A DNA stretch of 22,600 bases from Thermoflexus sp042408365 (GCF_042408365.1 NZ_JBHOQJ010000283.1:1-22600), one strand, 5' to 3'. Numbered from the stretch's first letter, positions 1 to 8,393 are shown. A program made the numbers and translations. The notes: generated by a model not told the origin, from the letters alone.

Positions 1-35
1 TCCCTCCCCGGTCGGCAAAGCCGACCGGGGAGGGA
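1..35. repeat. Perfect 16-bp inverted repeat with 3-nt loop
   Basis: Arms at 1-16 and 20-35 (TCCCTCCCCGGTCGGC and its complement) flank AAA. The hairpin lies downstream of the cpaE-like gene as read on the minus strand, so it could end or attenuate that transcript. There is no clear T-run on either side, so a plain intrinsic terminator is not proven. It also adjoins a partial copy of the dispersed intergenic repeat. Confidence 0.7.
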
Positions 36-46
36 GAAGGCCATAG

Positions 47-108
47 CTCCTTAAGCGGATGGTCCGTTTTTACTTTTTCCCTCAGCCCTTTAGGCTGGGG
101 GAAGACCG
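47..108 (-). repeat. Partial copy of the modular intergenic repeat (hairpin II plus start of block III)
   Basis: Read on the minus strand this shows the hairpin CCCCCAGCC-taaag-GGCTGAGGG (about 80-104), a short A-rich spacer, then ACGGACCATCCGC (about 51-63). The hairpin and the GGACCATCCGC block match the order seen in the fuller copies at 10008-10150 and 14893-15035. The CCCCAAAACC tail is missing. The element lies just 3' of the cpaE-like gene. Confidence 0.5.
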
Positions 109-113
109 AAGAT

Positions 114-1322
114 TTAACGGTTGCTTCGTTTTCGAATCTCCTCTACCTCTTGAGGGGCGAACAGCGCTTCCTCCACGTGCTTCGCCAGCTGGAGAATGGC
201 ATTGGCGATCGGCTTAGAGCGCTGGGCGACCAGCGGAGCCCCTTTATTAATCGAGTTCAACACGGTCACCTCATCCCATGGGATCTGCACTCCCACAGGA
301 TGCTTGAGGGCCTGTTCGACCATTTCAGCCGTTATGCCGAAGCGCCGATCCATTTTGTTCAGGATCATCAGCGTCTTCTGAGGCGGGTAGTTGAGCTGGG
401 TGATCACATCGAAAAACAGACGGGCGTTCTTGATGGTCGGCACATCCGGGGTAACCACCAGGACGATCTGATCCGCCTCATCCAGAATCAACAACGTGGT
501 GTCTGTCGGCTGGGTCGTGGTGTCGATCACCAGGATATCAAAGAGGGTCCGCGCCATGCCTAAGATACGCTTCATCGCCTCCGGGGTCACATACTCCGCC
601 AGCTCCGGCCGGGGCGGGGCCAGGAGTACTTTCAACCCGGAGGCGTGGGAGAGCAGGGACAAAGCGAAGGCCTCTGGGTCCATCTCATCCATCTGGGCCA
701 GATCCGCGAGGCTCCGGGGTCCTTGTAGGTTTAGGAACACCCCCACATCCCCGAAGGGAAGGGAAGCGTCGATCAGGGCGACCCGGCGTTCTGGCTTCTG
801 TAGGGCCACAGCCAGATTCACTGCGATCATGGTCGTCCCCACGCCCCCCTTGGGGCTGTAAACGGCCACCACCTTTCCCTGAGCCCCGGCCCGACCGGCT
901 GCCGGCCCCAGCGGCCCTGTGGGTGGCAGCACCGGTGGCGGCCGGCGCGTTCGATAGACCCGACGGATGGTCGCGACGAGCTCATCCGCTGAGAAAGGTT
1001 TAGGGAGGAAATCCCGGGCGCCGGCCAGCATCGCCCGCCGCAGGTAATCCGCATCGCTCTGGACGGACATCATCACCACCTGGGTGAGCGGCGCAACCTC
1101 CATGATCTGCTCCACAGCGGAGATGCCGCTCATCCCCGGCAGGTTGATGTCCAGCAGAACGACATCCGGTTGCAGCTCCCTGGCCAGCCGGATCCCTTCC
1201 TCAGCGGTGGATGCGGTGCCCACCACCTCGATGTCATGTTCAAACATCAGGAGCTTCTTCAGGTTCTCCCGTGTCTCCGGGATGTCATCGACGATCAGGA
1301 CGCGAATCCGCTGGTCCGCCAT
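114..1322 (-). CDS. cpaE: CpaE/TadZ-like pilus localization ATPase with N-terminal receiver domain
   Basis: 402 residues. Residues 1-125 form a response-regulator receiver fold: VDD at 11-13, phospho-acceptor Asp58 in VVLLDINLPG, and Lys108 in LPKPF. After a Pro-rich linker (about 127-147) comes a MinD/ParA-type ATPase with the deviant Walker A KGGVGTT at 158-164 and a FGDVG motif near 190. This layout is that of CpaE/TadZ, which positions the Tad/Flp pilus secretion complex at the membrane or pole. The start at 1322 is chosen over one 12 codons upstream because MADQRIRVLIVDD begins right at the receiver domain and a GGGGG stretch sits 4 nt before the ATG. The receiver keeps its phospho-acceptor, whereas many CpaE proteins have degenerate receivers, so phospho-control is possible. 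It is the last visible gene of the tad cluster; cpaB is 169 bp upstream. Confidence 0.9.
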   Translation of the reverse strand: MADQRIRVLIVDDIPETRENLKKLLMFEHDIEVVGTASTAEEGIRLARELQPDVVLLDINLPGMSGISAVEQIMEVAPLTQVVMMSVQSDADYLRRAMLAGARDFLPKPFSADELVATIRRVYRTRRPPPVLPPTGPLGPAAGRAGAQGKVVAVYSPKGGVGTTMIAVNLAVALQKPERRVALIDASLPFGDVGVFLNLQGPRSLADLAQMDEMDPEAFALSLLSHASGLKVLLAPPRPELAEYVTPEAMKRILGMARTLFDILVIDTTTQPTDTTLLILDEADQIVLVVTPDVPTIKNARLFFDVITQLNYPPQKTLMILNKMDRRFGITAEMVEQALKHPVGVQIPWDEVTVLNSINKGAPLVAQRSKPIANAILQLAKHVEEALFAPQEVEEIRKRSNR

Positions 1323-1411
1323 GTATCCCCCGTGATGAAACTTAGTATTTCTCCCCAATCGGATTGTTGGATATAACCCAACTCGCCTTTAAGCTGTTTC
1401 CCCTTGGAGAT

Positions 1412-1479
1412 CTTCGGGGGCTGGGGACCGTTCGTGGTCGGGCGCTTCAGCGCCCGTTGTTTGATAACCTCCCCCGAAG
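1412..1479. repeat. Nested hairpins between cpaB and cpaE
   Basis: Outer arms CTTCGGGGG (1412-1420) and CCCCCGAAG (1471-1479) enclose a perfect 6-bp hairpin, CGGGCG-cttcag-CGCCCG (1439-1456), and a short GACCgttcgtGGTC hairpin (1426-1439). The outer arm resembles module I of the dispersed intergenic repeat. On the minus strand it falls in the leader before cpaE and might tune expression between the two genes. No T-run follows. Confidence 0.55.
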
Positions 1480-1491
1480 GCGACCATCCTT

Positions 1492-2508
1492 TCACCGACA
1501 TGGTTCCCTCGCGAATTGATCCGGACAGCCCGGCGTGTTGTCGAGGAGCAAGTCGAAATTGTTGGCTGGCGGAAGGGTGATGCCCAAGCGCTCGATCAGG
1601 GATTCCAGGGTGACCGGGTCCGTCCGCACCAGCTGGTTATCCGTAGGGTTGCGCAGTGCGAAGTCGACCACGGCGCCGGATTCCCGCAGCCATTGCAGCA
1701 CCAGCGCGTCTTGTTGACTCACCAACAGGACAATGAACTGCTGACGCGGGCGCGGGGTGGGGGTGGGGGCCGGCGTCGGGCCGGGTGCAGGGGTGGCCAC
1801 GGGCGTCGGCTGAGGCCGCTGAGGGGCCTCAAAGGTGCCCACCGTCAGCACCTCCACGTTTTGCAGCACCAACTGACTGACCCGATGGGCCACCCGTTGG
1901 GTTGGATCCATCAACGCCGTCTGAGCGGCTGCGGGGGGCTCCACACCTAGTGCAATCAACCGACGGGCTAGGTCCTCATCCAGGGGCCGGTGATAAATCT
2001 CACCATCCGCCAGCGGCTTGGTCTGAATCAGAGCGAACGTCACCAGCACATCCACCTTGTCGCCGGGGGCGAGATTGAAAGCCACGGCCGCTGCTTCGTC
2101 CACCGGAAAGGCGAACGCGACTTTACCGGGGGGGATGAAGAGCGCGGCTTCGGAGCCCCGGCGGGCGGCCTCCGCGGGCGCTGCCGCCAGATCCTCCGGC
2201 ACAATGGGCTTCTGGCGTGGGATATCGACCCGGGCGACCTTCCCGATGACCGCTTTCGTATCCGTGAAGGCGCCCTCCGGGAGGACCTCCACCGGCCATC
2301 CGCGCAGCGTGACATCGGATTCCGTGATGATCGCTCCGCGTGGGATCGTCTGCGCGGCGATCACGATCGACTGTAGGAACGCCGGCGTAGGCGTCGCTGT
2401 CGGTGCTGGGCCTGCCGCGAAGCGAGGCAAAATGAACAAGGCCGCCACCATCAGGACTAGGATAACGAGCACCAGCAGCAAAAGCGTTCGATTTCTGCGT
2501 CGGCGCAT
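1492..2508 (-). CDS. cpaB: Flp pilus assembly protein CpaB/RcpC
   Basis: 338 residues. An Arg-rich N-terminus (MRRRRNR) is followed by one membrane segment at about 8-28, then an Ala/Pro/Thr linker, then a SAF domain at about 46-110 with the typical IPRGAIITESDVTLRGWP pattern. The rest matches the CpaB/RcpC C-terminal domain (KVDVLVTF near 151, QLVLQNVEVLTVG further on). RcpC/CpaB is a periplasmic or wall-facing part of the Tad pilus and its SAF domains may bind glycans. A Thr/Pro-rich stretch interrupts the domain near 233-253, in the same style as the LPETG protein next door. Two cysteines lie close to the C-terminus (CPDQFAREPC). The start is supported by AGGAGG 7 nt before the ATG. Confidence 0.92.
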   Translation of the reverse strand: MRRRRNRTLLLLVLVILVLMVAALFILPRFAAGPAPTATPTPAFLQSIVIAAQTIPRGAIITESDVTLRGWPVEVLPEGAFTDTKAVIGKVARVDIPRQKPIVPEDLAAAPAEAARRGSEAALFIPPGKVAFAFPVDEAAAVAFNLAPGDKVDVLVTFALIQTKPLADGEIYHRPLDEDLARRLIALGVEPPAAAQTALMDPTQRVAHRVSQLVLQNVEVLTVGTFEAPQRPQPTPVATPAPGPTPAPTPTPRPRQQFIVLLVSQQDALVLQWLRESGAVVDFALRNPTDNQLVRTDPVTLESLIERLGITLPPANNFDLLLDNTPGCPDQFAREPCR

Positions 2509-2922
2509 CGATCAACCTCCTGCGCGGGTTCGACTTCTCACATGAATAATCATCCTCCTGCTCATCGCTTCCAGCAAGTCCGCACATGCTTTCAAGGGAC
2601 TCACTGTCGCCGGATCTTGCCGCTCTAGGTTCCCAGCAACCTTGCCCATGTCTCCACCCTTGAGCGCGTCTGCCATCCGCCCCCGGCTCTTGGCATCCGC
2701 CTGCTCATCATGCCTACCGGCTGTTCGGCCAATTTAAATGGGTTCAAACCAATTATATGTTAATTTGTTTAGCTGAGACTTGAGCCTCGCCGCTGGGAAC
2801 TACGCTGAGAAGCGAATAGGTTCCTTCCCCGCGGGGAAGCGCGTGCTATGATGCGCTACGTCGAGGGCCCATCCACTGCGGAGGGGAGGAGCCCGCATTG
2901 TTTAGGGTGATTCGGGTTGCTA
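2509..2922. other. Intergenic leader upstream of cpaB
   Basis: No convincing gene. An AT-rich island at about 2728-2775 stands out from the GC-rich surroundings and contains TATAAT on the minus strand (2752-2757). This could be a -10 box for cpaB with a leader of about 240 nt, but no good -35 is visible. A small hairpin AGGTT-gctggg-AACCT (minus, about 2628-2643) lies in this leader. A perfect 16-bp palindrome CTTCCCCGCGGGGAAG is at 2824-2839, just 3' of the LPETG gene. I tried but could not match the leader to a known riboswitch. Confidence 0.4.
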
Positions 2923-3426
2923 TTAGTGTCTGGATGGACGATGCCGATGACGAGCGATCAGGAATGCCGTGAATGCCAGTCCCCCTGCCGCAACTGGTCC
3001 GATGATGCTCCATCCGGTCTCCGGAAGGCGTCCGGCAGCGTCAAGCGGGTCGTGCGCTTCCCCCGTTCCTGGCTGAGGATTGGGACCTGGCGGCGGGGCG
3101 AATCCTCCCGGCGTGGCGGAGGGCATGAAAGAAACCGTGGGAGATGGGGTGAATGTTGCGTTCGGGATGGCCGTGGGGGTGCTGGGAGCCGGTGGCGGAA
3201 GTGTCTCGGTGGCTGTCGCGGTCATGGTCGGCGTTTCGGTTGGCGCCTGTGTAGGTGTGAGCGGCGCGGTGGGCGTAGGAGAGGCCACCGGCGTCGCAGT
3301 CGGCGTCGGCGGCGGCGTGGGCGTGGGGCCGGGCGGTGGGAATTGTGCGTCGGCCCGGCCGCTCAGGCTCACTGCGAGCAATAACCCCATCCCCCATCCC
3401 AGGCGGTTCCGGCTGGTTCTTCGCAT
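2923..3426 (-). CDS. Secreted Thr/Pro-rich protein with LPETG sortase-type anchor
   Basis: 167 residues. The N-terminus is a signal peptide (Arg-rich, then GWGMGLLLAVSLSG, cleavage likely after RADA). Residues 28-125 are almost wholly Pro/Thr/Ser/Ala repeats, a mucin-like stalk that could be glycosylated. The C-terminus is a textbook cell-wall sorting signal: LPETG at 134-138, a hydrophobic segment (IIGPVAAGGLAFTAFLI), then a basic tail RHRHRPSRH. Sortases cleave between Thr and Gly of LPXTG and attach the protein to the cell envelope. The start at 3426 is preferred because GTGAGG lies 6 nt upstream; an in-frame ATG at 3447 lacks a good ribosome site. It sits between cpaB and the kelch/DUF11 gene, suggesting a surface role with the pilus. 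No sortase gene is in the window. Confidence 0.8.
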   Translation of the reverse strand: MRRTSRNRLGWGMGLLLAVSLSGRADAQFPPPGPTPTPPPTPTATPVASPTPTAPLTPTQAPTETPTMTATATETLPPPAPSTPTAIPNATFTPSPTVSFMPSATPGGFAPPPGPNPQPGTGEAHDPLDAAGRLPETGWSIIGPVAAGGLAFTAFLIARHRHRPSRH

Positions 3427-3797
3427 CAGTTTCCTCACTACGTTCATGACAGAGGCGTTACGCTGTGCAATTTCCTTGGGGGCTGGGGATCGCCGAAGGC
3501 GGCCCCAATCCCCAAGAAATTTTTCTCCTAAGGTGATGAGTGAGCGCCTGGAAGCTCCGCTCCCCATAGGCTCTCAGGCGAATTATAGCACAAATGTGAC
3601 GATCCCAATCATGCGCGCGCTTGGCCCGCTGGCGTTTTAGAGACCTTCGGTGGGGAAGGGCTCGGCTTCTCTCTTCCTTGCTCTTCCTCCCCACCGCCTT
3701 CAGGACGACAAGGAGGGACCGGAAAAGCCCATTGGGGGTTGGGCCCTGCTTGGAGTCGGGCCCGGAACGTCCGTTGTGGAAGACCCCCGAGATCCCC
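3427..3797. other. Intergenic stretch with two hairpins
   Basis: No gene is supported. Hairpin 1 (3475-3516) has CTTGGGG/CCCCAAG arms enclosing a GCCGAAGGC tip and is followed on plus by AAATTTTT (3517-3524); it looks like module I and linker of the dispersed repeat. Hairpin 2 has arms CGGTGGGGA (3648-3656) and TCCCCACCG (3688-3696), and lies 3' of the kelch/DUF11 gene on the minus strand, where it could weaken read-through. Confidence 0.5.
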
Positions 3798-6700
3798 CTA
3801 CCGGTTGCGAAGCACCAGCGGAAGGAACACCCGAAAGCCCTCGATCCACACCTCCGACGTGGTGTTGTTGTCCTCGTTCGTTTCCATCACGCAGCCTCGC
3901 AATGGGTCGCCATAGCCGGGGATGGGCACATCGATAACAGCCCCCAGCGTGGAGAGGGGTTCGGTGGTGGGGATGGTGAGGATGAACGGAACTGTCACGC
4001 TTCCCCCGGGCTTTAATTGACGTGAGGGAAGTCCGAGATAATCCGATGCTGCCTCTTTCCCGTTGATCTTAAACCCCACCAGCACCCACCACGGCGCGCA
4101 TCCCAGGGTGCCGCTCAGCGGCCGGGCGGTGCCCGGCCCGACGTTGGTCACGATGAGGGTGAGGGTGATCGTCTTGGTGATCCCGTGATCTTCATACTGA
4201 ATGGAGAGGATGGCTCCGACTAAATCAGGGCCCAGAAGGTCCGTCCGATCACGGGCTTCAAAGCGATCCGCGAGGGGGAACCCAGCTCCGCCCGCGGAGC
4301 GGACCTCCACGGTGTTGGTGAAAGCCGCCACATCGGAGATGTTCGCGCTGGGGCTGATCTCGACGCGGCGGGTCAGGCTCACCACCGCCCGTGGCCCCAG
4401 CGCTGGCCACACGGTAATCCATTGGGAGGAGGCGGGTTGGTCGGTGAAGGTGACCCACGGCCATCCCTCCAGCGTGTCGGTGATCCCGACGTCGGTCACC
4501 GTCACCCAGCCGGTGTTGGTGAGGGTGATGGTGTAGCGGAGGATCTCGCCGATATCGGCCTGGGCTTTCCCATCGGTCTTGGAAACCTCGATCGCATATG
4601 GCTGGCGCACCAGATGGGTGATGGTCCCGATCGGAAGCGGAACGGCTCCGGAGAAGGCCGCCGCCGCCGTCAGCCACGTCCCATCGGCGATGGACATCGG
4701 ATCCGTGATCCGCACGGAGAGGGTCAGGGCAGCGGAGGCGTTCGGGTCTACCGAACCGACTGCCCATCGGATCATTGGCCAGGCGTCCGTGGTCACTGAC
4801 CCGGCCGACATTTGGATCGCCCCGAGCACGACCGGGATCGGTAGATGTCCGGAGATCTCCACGTTTGTCGCCGACGCGGAAGCCGAGTTGGTGATGCGCA
4901 CGGTGTAGGTGATCCAAGACCCCGGAAACACGGTGCTTCCTTCGGGGGGCGATGCGCTCATGGAACCAGCGAGCGCTGCGATGGGATGTCTGGTCGTGTT
5001 GCTGTGCAGCAGCCCGAGCTCATCCGTCTGAAGCGTTACCTGATTCGAAACGTCGCCGGACACAGCGCTCACCGTCGCCGCGAAGGTGAACGTGAGGACC
5101 TGCCCCCGGGCGAGGGTCTCGATCTCCCCCACCCAGCGGTTGGTGGAAACAGTCCACGAGAGCCCCGACGAGGCGCTGGCGGACCCCGCCACATAGACCG
5201 TTCCAGAGGGAAAGGGGTCTTCCAGGCGGACCCCGTGGAGGGTCGCGCCGCTGTCGTTGGTCAGCGTCACGGTGTAGGTGATGCGATCGCCGGGCCGCAC
5301 GGACGTGCCATCCGGCGGGGCGGCGGATTTCACCAGGCTGGGCGGTTGATCCGGCACTTCATAGAGCAAATCCGCGTTCAGCAGGAAGGGTGCGGTGACG
5401 GGGTTGGGGGTGGTCAGGGCCAGCTCATACTGCAGGGCCTGCGCGTAGGCCTGAAGCGGGATGGAGACGGTGAGCTCGCCGGTGGAGGTGATCGACACCC
5501 ACCCGCTCCAGTCGTTCCACGGGAAGCCCTCCTGAGGTTGGGTGCGGTAGCGAACCGCGATCTCCGTGGAGTCGGGGCGCAGCATGTGCAGGCGCAGCGC
5601 CACCATGAGCCGCCGGCGGTCCAAGCGGAACGGCGGCGCCACGTAACGGCCGCTGGAGACGAAAAGCCCCAGCCCGTCCGCGCCGAGGCGGCCGGCGTTG
5701 ATGTGGGTGAGGGGGACATCCTGGTTTTGGGTCCGGCCCCGCCCGCCGATCACATAGACCCAGCCATCCGGCAGCACCACCATCGCGTGGGCGCTGCGGG
5801 GGGGCGTGATCAAGCTGGTCGCCGTCCAGGTGATGACCCCCCCACCCTCCGCGGTGACCCCGGCCCGCACGTCCGGACTGGGGTCGCTCAGGTTGCTCTG
5901 CAACCCGCCGCTGGTGAGCAGCAGGCCGTTGTAACCGATGGCCGCCAGCTCCACCAGGTTGTTGTCTAAGGAAGCCGTCCGGGTGAACGGCCCCTGGAGC
6001 GTGCCCGGGCCGAGGGGCGCAAACCATACCTCATACAGTGGAATGCCTGTAGGCTGCGTCATCCCGCCGATCACGTAGAGGGATCCCTGCTCCGCGACCG
6101 CGGCGTGCCGGTACAGCGGGTAAGGGAGCGTCCACGTGAGGGAGGTCCATCCGGTGATCGCCCCGGTGGCCGGGTCGGGATGCGCCACATAGATCGTGGG
6201 GGTGATCTGGAGGTTCGCGTCGATGCCCCCCAGGACGTAGATCCAGCCGTTCCATGCCGCCACCGCCATCCGCGCCAGGCCAGTAGGGAGGGGGGCGGTG
6301 GGGGTGAAGGGGGAGAGCGAGCCGTCGGGGTTCACCCGGGCGTAAGCGACATGGGGTTGGGCCACGTTGTAATAGATCAACGGCTTGCTTTGCCCTCCGA
6401 TAACATACAGGAAACCCCCCACCAAGACCGCGCCCCCGTAAGCGATCCCCTGGGTGAAGATGGTCGTGAGGTTGGTGGAGAGGGTGGACCAGGGCGTGAG
6501 GTTGTGGTCGCTTAGGACAGCGGCCGATTGGATGATGGTGGTGGTGAGGGCGCTGGGGTCGCTCGGGTTGTTCAGCCCCCCGATGACGTAGATGCGGCCG
6601 TTGGTGTAGATGGCGGAATGGCCCCAGCGGGGGGTGAGGCCGGCTGTCACCACAGTGGTGATCCATTCCCCGGAGAGCCCGGCCCGGAGCAACGAGACCG

Positions 6701-6890
6701 CCCCGTCGCCCACATCCGCCAGGCCGGTGCGGAAGAACTCCCCATTGTTGAAATCGGCCAAGGTCGTCTGGGAGAGCGTGCTCACTCCGGCCTCGGCCCG
6801 GCGGCTCATCGCGAGCCAGAGGGCCAGAAGCCCCAGACCTGCGATTCCCAGAGCCAGTCCAACCCGATACCAACCTTTAGAAGCAGACAT
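3798..6890 (-). CDS. Large secreted kelch-propeller and DUF11-repeat surface protein
   Basis: 1030 residues. The signal peptide (membrane stretch about 9-27, likely cut after RAEA near 35) is followed by a six-blade kelch-like propeller at about 80-400; the blades show a hydrophobic stretch then Y/L-V-I-GG (for example GRIYVIGGLN, GFLYVIGGQS, WIYVLGGID, SLYVIGGM, WVYVIGGRG). Next come three DUF11/conserved-repeat beta domains (ITYTVTLTNDSGAT, ITYTVRITNSAS, LRYTITLTNTGWVTV) at about 530-890, then a CARDB-like domain. The protein ends VFLPLVLRNR. Kelch and DUF11 repeats are common in exported adhesin-like proteins; no enzyme function is visible. The ribosome site (GGAGAG 3 nt before ATG) is close. 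It lies between tadG and the LPETG gene, so a pilus-linked adhesin is my inference. Confidence 0.85.
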   Translation of the reverse strand: MSASKGWYRVGLALGIAGLGLLALWLAMSRRAEAGVSTLSQTTLADFNNGEFFRTGLADVGDGAVSLLRAGLSGEWITTVVTAGLTPRWGHSAIYTNGRIYVIGGLNNPSDPSALTTTIIQSAAVLSDHNLTPWSTLSTNLTTIFTQGIAYGGAVLVGGFLYVIGGQSKPLIYYNVAQPHVAYARVNPDGSLSPFTPTAPLPTGLARMAVAAWNGWIYVLGGIDANLQITPTIYVAHPDPATGAITGWTSLTWTLPYPLYRHAAVAEQGSLYVIGGMTQPTGIPLYEVWFAPLGPGTLQGPFTRTASLDNNLVELAAIGYNGLLLTSGGLQSNLSDPSPDVRAGVTAEGGGVITWTATSLITPPRSAHAMVVLPDGWVYVIGGRGRTQNQDVPLTHINAGRLGADGLGLFVSSGRYVAPPFRLDRRRLMVALRLHMLRPDSTEIAVRYRTQPQEGFPWNDWSGWVSITSTGELTVSIPLQAYAQALQYELALTTPNPVTAPFLLNADLLYEVPDQPPSLVKSAAPPDGTSVRPGDRITYTVTLTNDSGATLHGVRLEDPFPSGTVYVAGSASASSGLSWTVSTNRWVGEIETLARGQVLTFTFAATVSAVSGDVSNQVTLQTDELGLLHSNTTRHPIAALAGSMSASPPEGSTVFPGSWITYTVRITNSASASATNVEISGHLPIPVVLGAIQMSAGSVTTDAWPMIRWAVGSVDPNASAALTLSVRITDPMSIADGTWLTAAAAFSGAVPLPIGTITHLVRQPYAIEVSKTDGKAQADIGEILRYTITLTNTGWVTVTDVGITDTLEGWPWVTFTDQPASSQWITVWPALGPRAVVSLTRRVEISPSANISDVAAFTNTVEVRSAGGAGFPLADRFEARDRTDLLGPDLVGAILSIQYEDHGITKTITLTLIVTNVGPGTARPLSGTLGCAPWWVLVGFKINGKEAASDYLGLPSRQLKPGGSVTVPFILTIPTTEPLSTLGAVIDVPIPGYGDPLRGCVMETNEDNNTTSEVWIEGFRVFLPLVLRNR

Positions 6891-6976
6891 ATGCTCTCCA
6901 ACGGTGTTTGTTGTGGGAATGGCGTGGATTGCGTGAGAGCTAAGTCAGAATATTCATACCATGAGGGGGATCAAAA

Positions 6977-7008
6977 GGGGGAGACATGGCACACGCCATG
7001 TCTCCCCC
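6977..7008 (-). terminator. Strong hairpin terminator after tadG-like gene
   Basis: A perfect 14-bp stem (GGGGGAGACATGGC at 6977-6990 with its complement at 6995-7008) has an ACAC loop. It starts 11 bases after the tadG stop on the minus strand and is followed there by CCCCTTTTGATC, a weak T-run. It probably ends or attenuates the tadE-tadE-tadG transcript before the kelch/DUF11 gene. Confidence 0.7.
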
Positions 7009-7019
7009 GGAGAGAGCGC

Positions 7020-8345
7020 TTATTTGAACAGGAAGATCTGCGGTGGCGTGAGAGGGCAGACCTCATCGTTATAAGTAAGCTTGAAGTTCGCCCCGGAGAC
7101 ATCCACCTCGTATCCAAAGATCGCGCCGTTTCCAGTGAAGCCACGAGCGCCAGAAAAGTTCACCAGCCCATCGGGGGCGTAGATCAATCCTTCCCATGTC
7201 ACCTGAGCATAGGAAAGCTGGATCGCTCCTTCGCTGGTGTTGTTGGAGGTTGAGAAGAAGAGCAGCTGCCCCTTTCCGTCTGGCTCCTTATAGAACCCCT
7301 TGAAATAGGCCTGGTCGTCTTTCGAATTGGTGGACTTGATCGTCCCGTTGGTGACGATGGTGATGGTGACCGTGCCCCCGCCTTGGATCTGGACATCGCC
7401 GTTAACGACATAGAGGCCGTCACACAGCATATAGTCACCGCCGCTGTTGGTGGTTTCCGAGGAGGGGCATCGGCCGCTGGACTTCAGGGTGATGGGTCCA
7501 TTGAAATAATAGCGCCGGCTGGCATCCGCTTGGTTCCACTTCGAGCCGCCTGGCAGGAAGTCCTCATAGCGGTAGAACTCGGGCATCGGGATGTATCCGC
7601 CCTGTTGCTTGGTGCTACATGTCCCGGTCCCCCCTTGCTCGGTCACATAATCGCAGATCCCGTTGATATACATTTGCTGGCTGATGTTGATATCCGCGTT
7701 GGAGTGGATGTTCCCATTGATCACACCGCTCACTCCCCCGCCCATTCCCCCGCCAGTCGCCTTGAGCACGTTCTGTTGGCAGTTGTCGGTGCATCCGGCG
7801 AAGATGGCCCATCCGTTACAGGAGACCGGCGGCTGGTAGACGGCGGTGGCCTCGGCGCTCACCCGCAGGTTGGCCTGGCCGATGACCCGGGCGATGAAGG
7901 CGGAGAAGGGGTTCCAGACGACCACCCGGACGCCCTTCACCTCCTTCGTCCCGATCTTGGCGGGGACAAACCCGCCTCCGACGGGTCCGAGGACGTTGCC
8001 GTCGGCGTCCGTGTAGAAGACCTGGACGTTCCCGTTATAGGCGTTCCCCGGGGTGCCGTCAGTGTCCGGGAGGTTGTGGGCCTCCACAGCGGTGTGCACG
8101 GCCCGTAGCAAATCGGCTTCCGGGCATCCGTAGCCGCGGGCGTTGTTGCACCACGGCCTTGGGTCCCACAGGAAGCGGGCGCCGGTGAGGGCCCCCGCAT
8201 CCGCCCCATTCTGGGCCCGCCGGCGCTGCCCATAGGCGTTGCTGCCATCGAGGGCCAAGGCGGTGAGCGCCAACAGACCGACGAACGCGATCGCAATCAG
8301 CACCAGCGCTTGCCCCCGATTCCCCAAAGCGTTCCTTACCCACAT
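7020..8345 (-). CDS. tadG: TadG-like pilus-assembly protein
   Basis: 441 residues. The N-terminus NRGQALVLIAIAFVGLLALTALALDG is the Tad/TadG motif: a short basic lead, Gly-Gln, one membrane helix and a following acidic residue, then QRRRAQNGADAGALTGAR. The remaining 380 residues are an extracytoplasmic beta-rich domain with several Cys (NGWAIFAGCTDNCQQ region, CDYV, CSTKQ, CPSSET, CDGLY) and an INGNIHSNADINI stretch like the polymer-type beta helix often attached to Tad proteins in Gram-positives and Chloroflexota. TadG is thought to anchor or cap the Flp pilus machinery. GGAGG lies 5 nt before the ATG. The gene is 48 bp downstream of tadE and ends at a strong hairpin. Repeated cysteines suggest disulfides. 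Confidence 0.85.
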   Translation of the reverse strand: MWVRNALGNRGQALVLIAIAFVGLLALTALALDGSNAYGQRRRAQNGADAGALTGARFLWDPRPWCNNARGYGCPEADLLRAVHTAVEAHNLPDTDGTPGNAYNGNVQVFYTDADGNVLGPVGGGFVPAKIGTKEVKGVRVVVWNPFSAFIARVIGQANLRVSAEATAVYQPPVSCNGWAIFAGCTDNCQQNVLKATGGGMGGGVSGVINGNIHSNADINISQQMYINGICDYVTEQGGTGTCSTKQQGGYIPMPEFYRYEDFLPGGSKWNQADASRRYYFNGPITLKSSGRCPSSETTNSGGDYMLCDGLYVVNGDVQIQGGGTVTITIVTNGTIKSTNSKDDQAYFKGFYKEPDGKGQLLFFSTSNNTSEGAIQLSYAQVTWEGLIYAPDGLVNFSGARGFTGNGAIFGYEVDVSGANFKLTYNDEVCPLTPPQIFLFK

Positions 8346-8393
8346 CGCTGCCTCCTGTCGAAGGAGAGGGCGCTCTTTGTCGATCGAAAGGTC

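Noticed and set aside
2560..2740. Possible c-di-GMP or cobalamin riboswitch before cpaB
   Set aside because: Fragments such as CCGGCGACAG look suggestive, but the ordered conserved motifs and stems of these classes are not present.
3080..3640. A plus-strand Gly/Val-rich open frame
   Set aside because: It is the antisense of the Thr/Pro-rich LPETG gene; the repeat nature and GC-rich codons keep the opposite frame open by chance.
4845..5969. A long plus-strand frame of about 370 codons
   Set aside because: It lies wholly inside the kelch/DUF11 gene, is rich in Arg/Gly/His as antisense frames are in GC-rich DNA, and has no recognisable domain.
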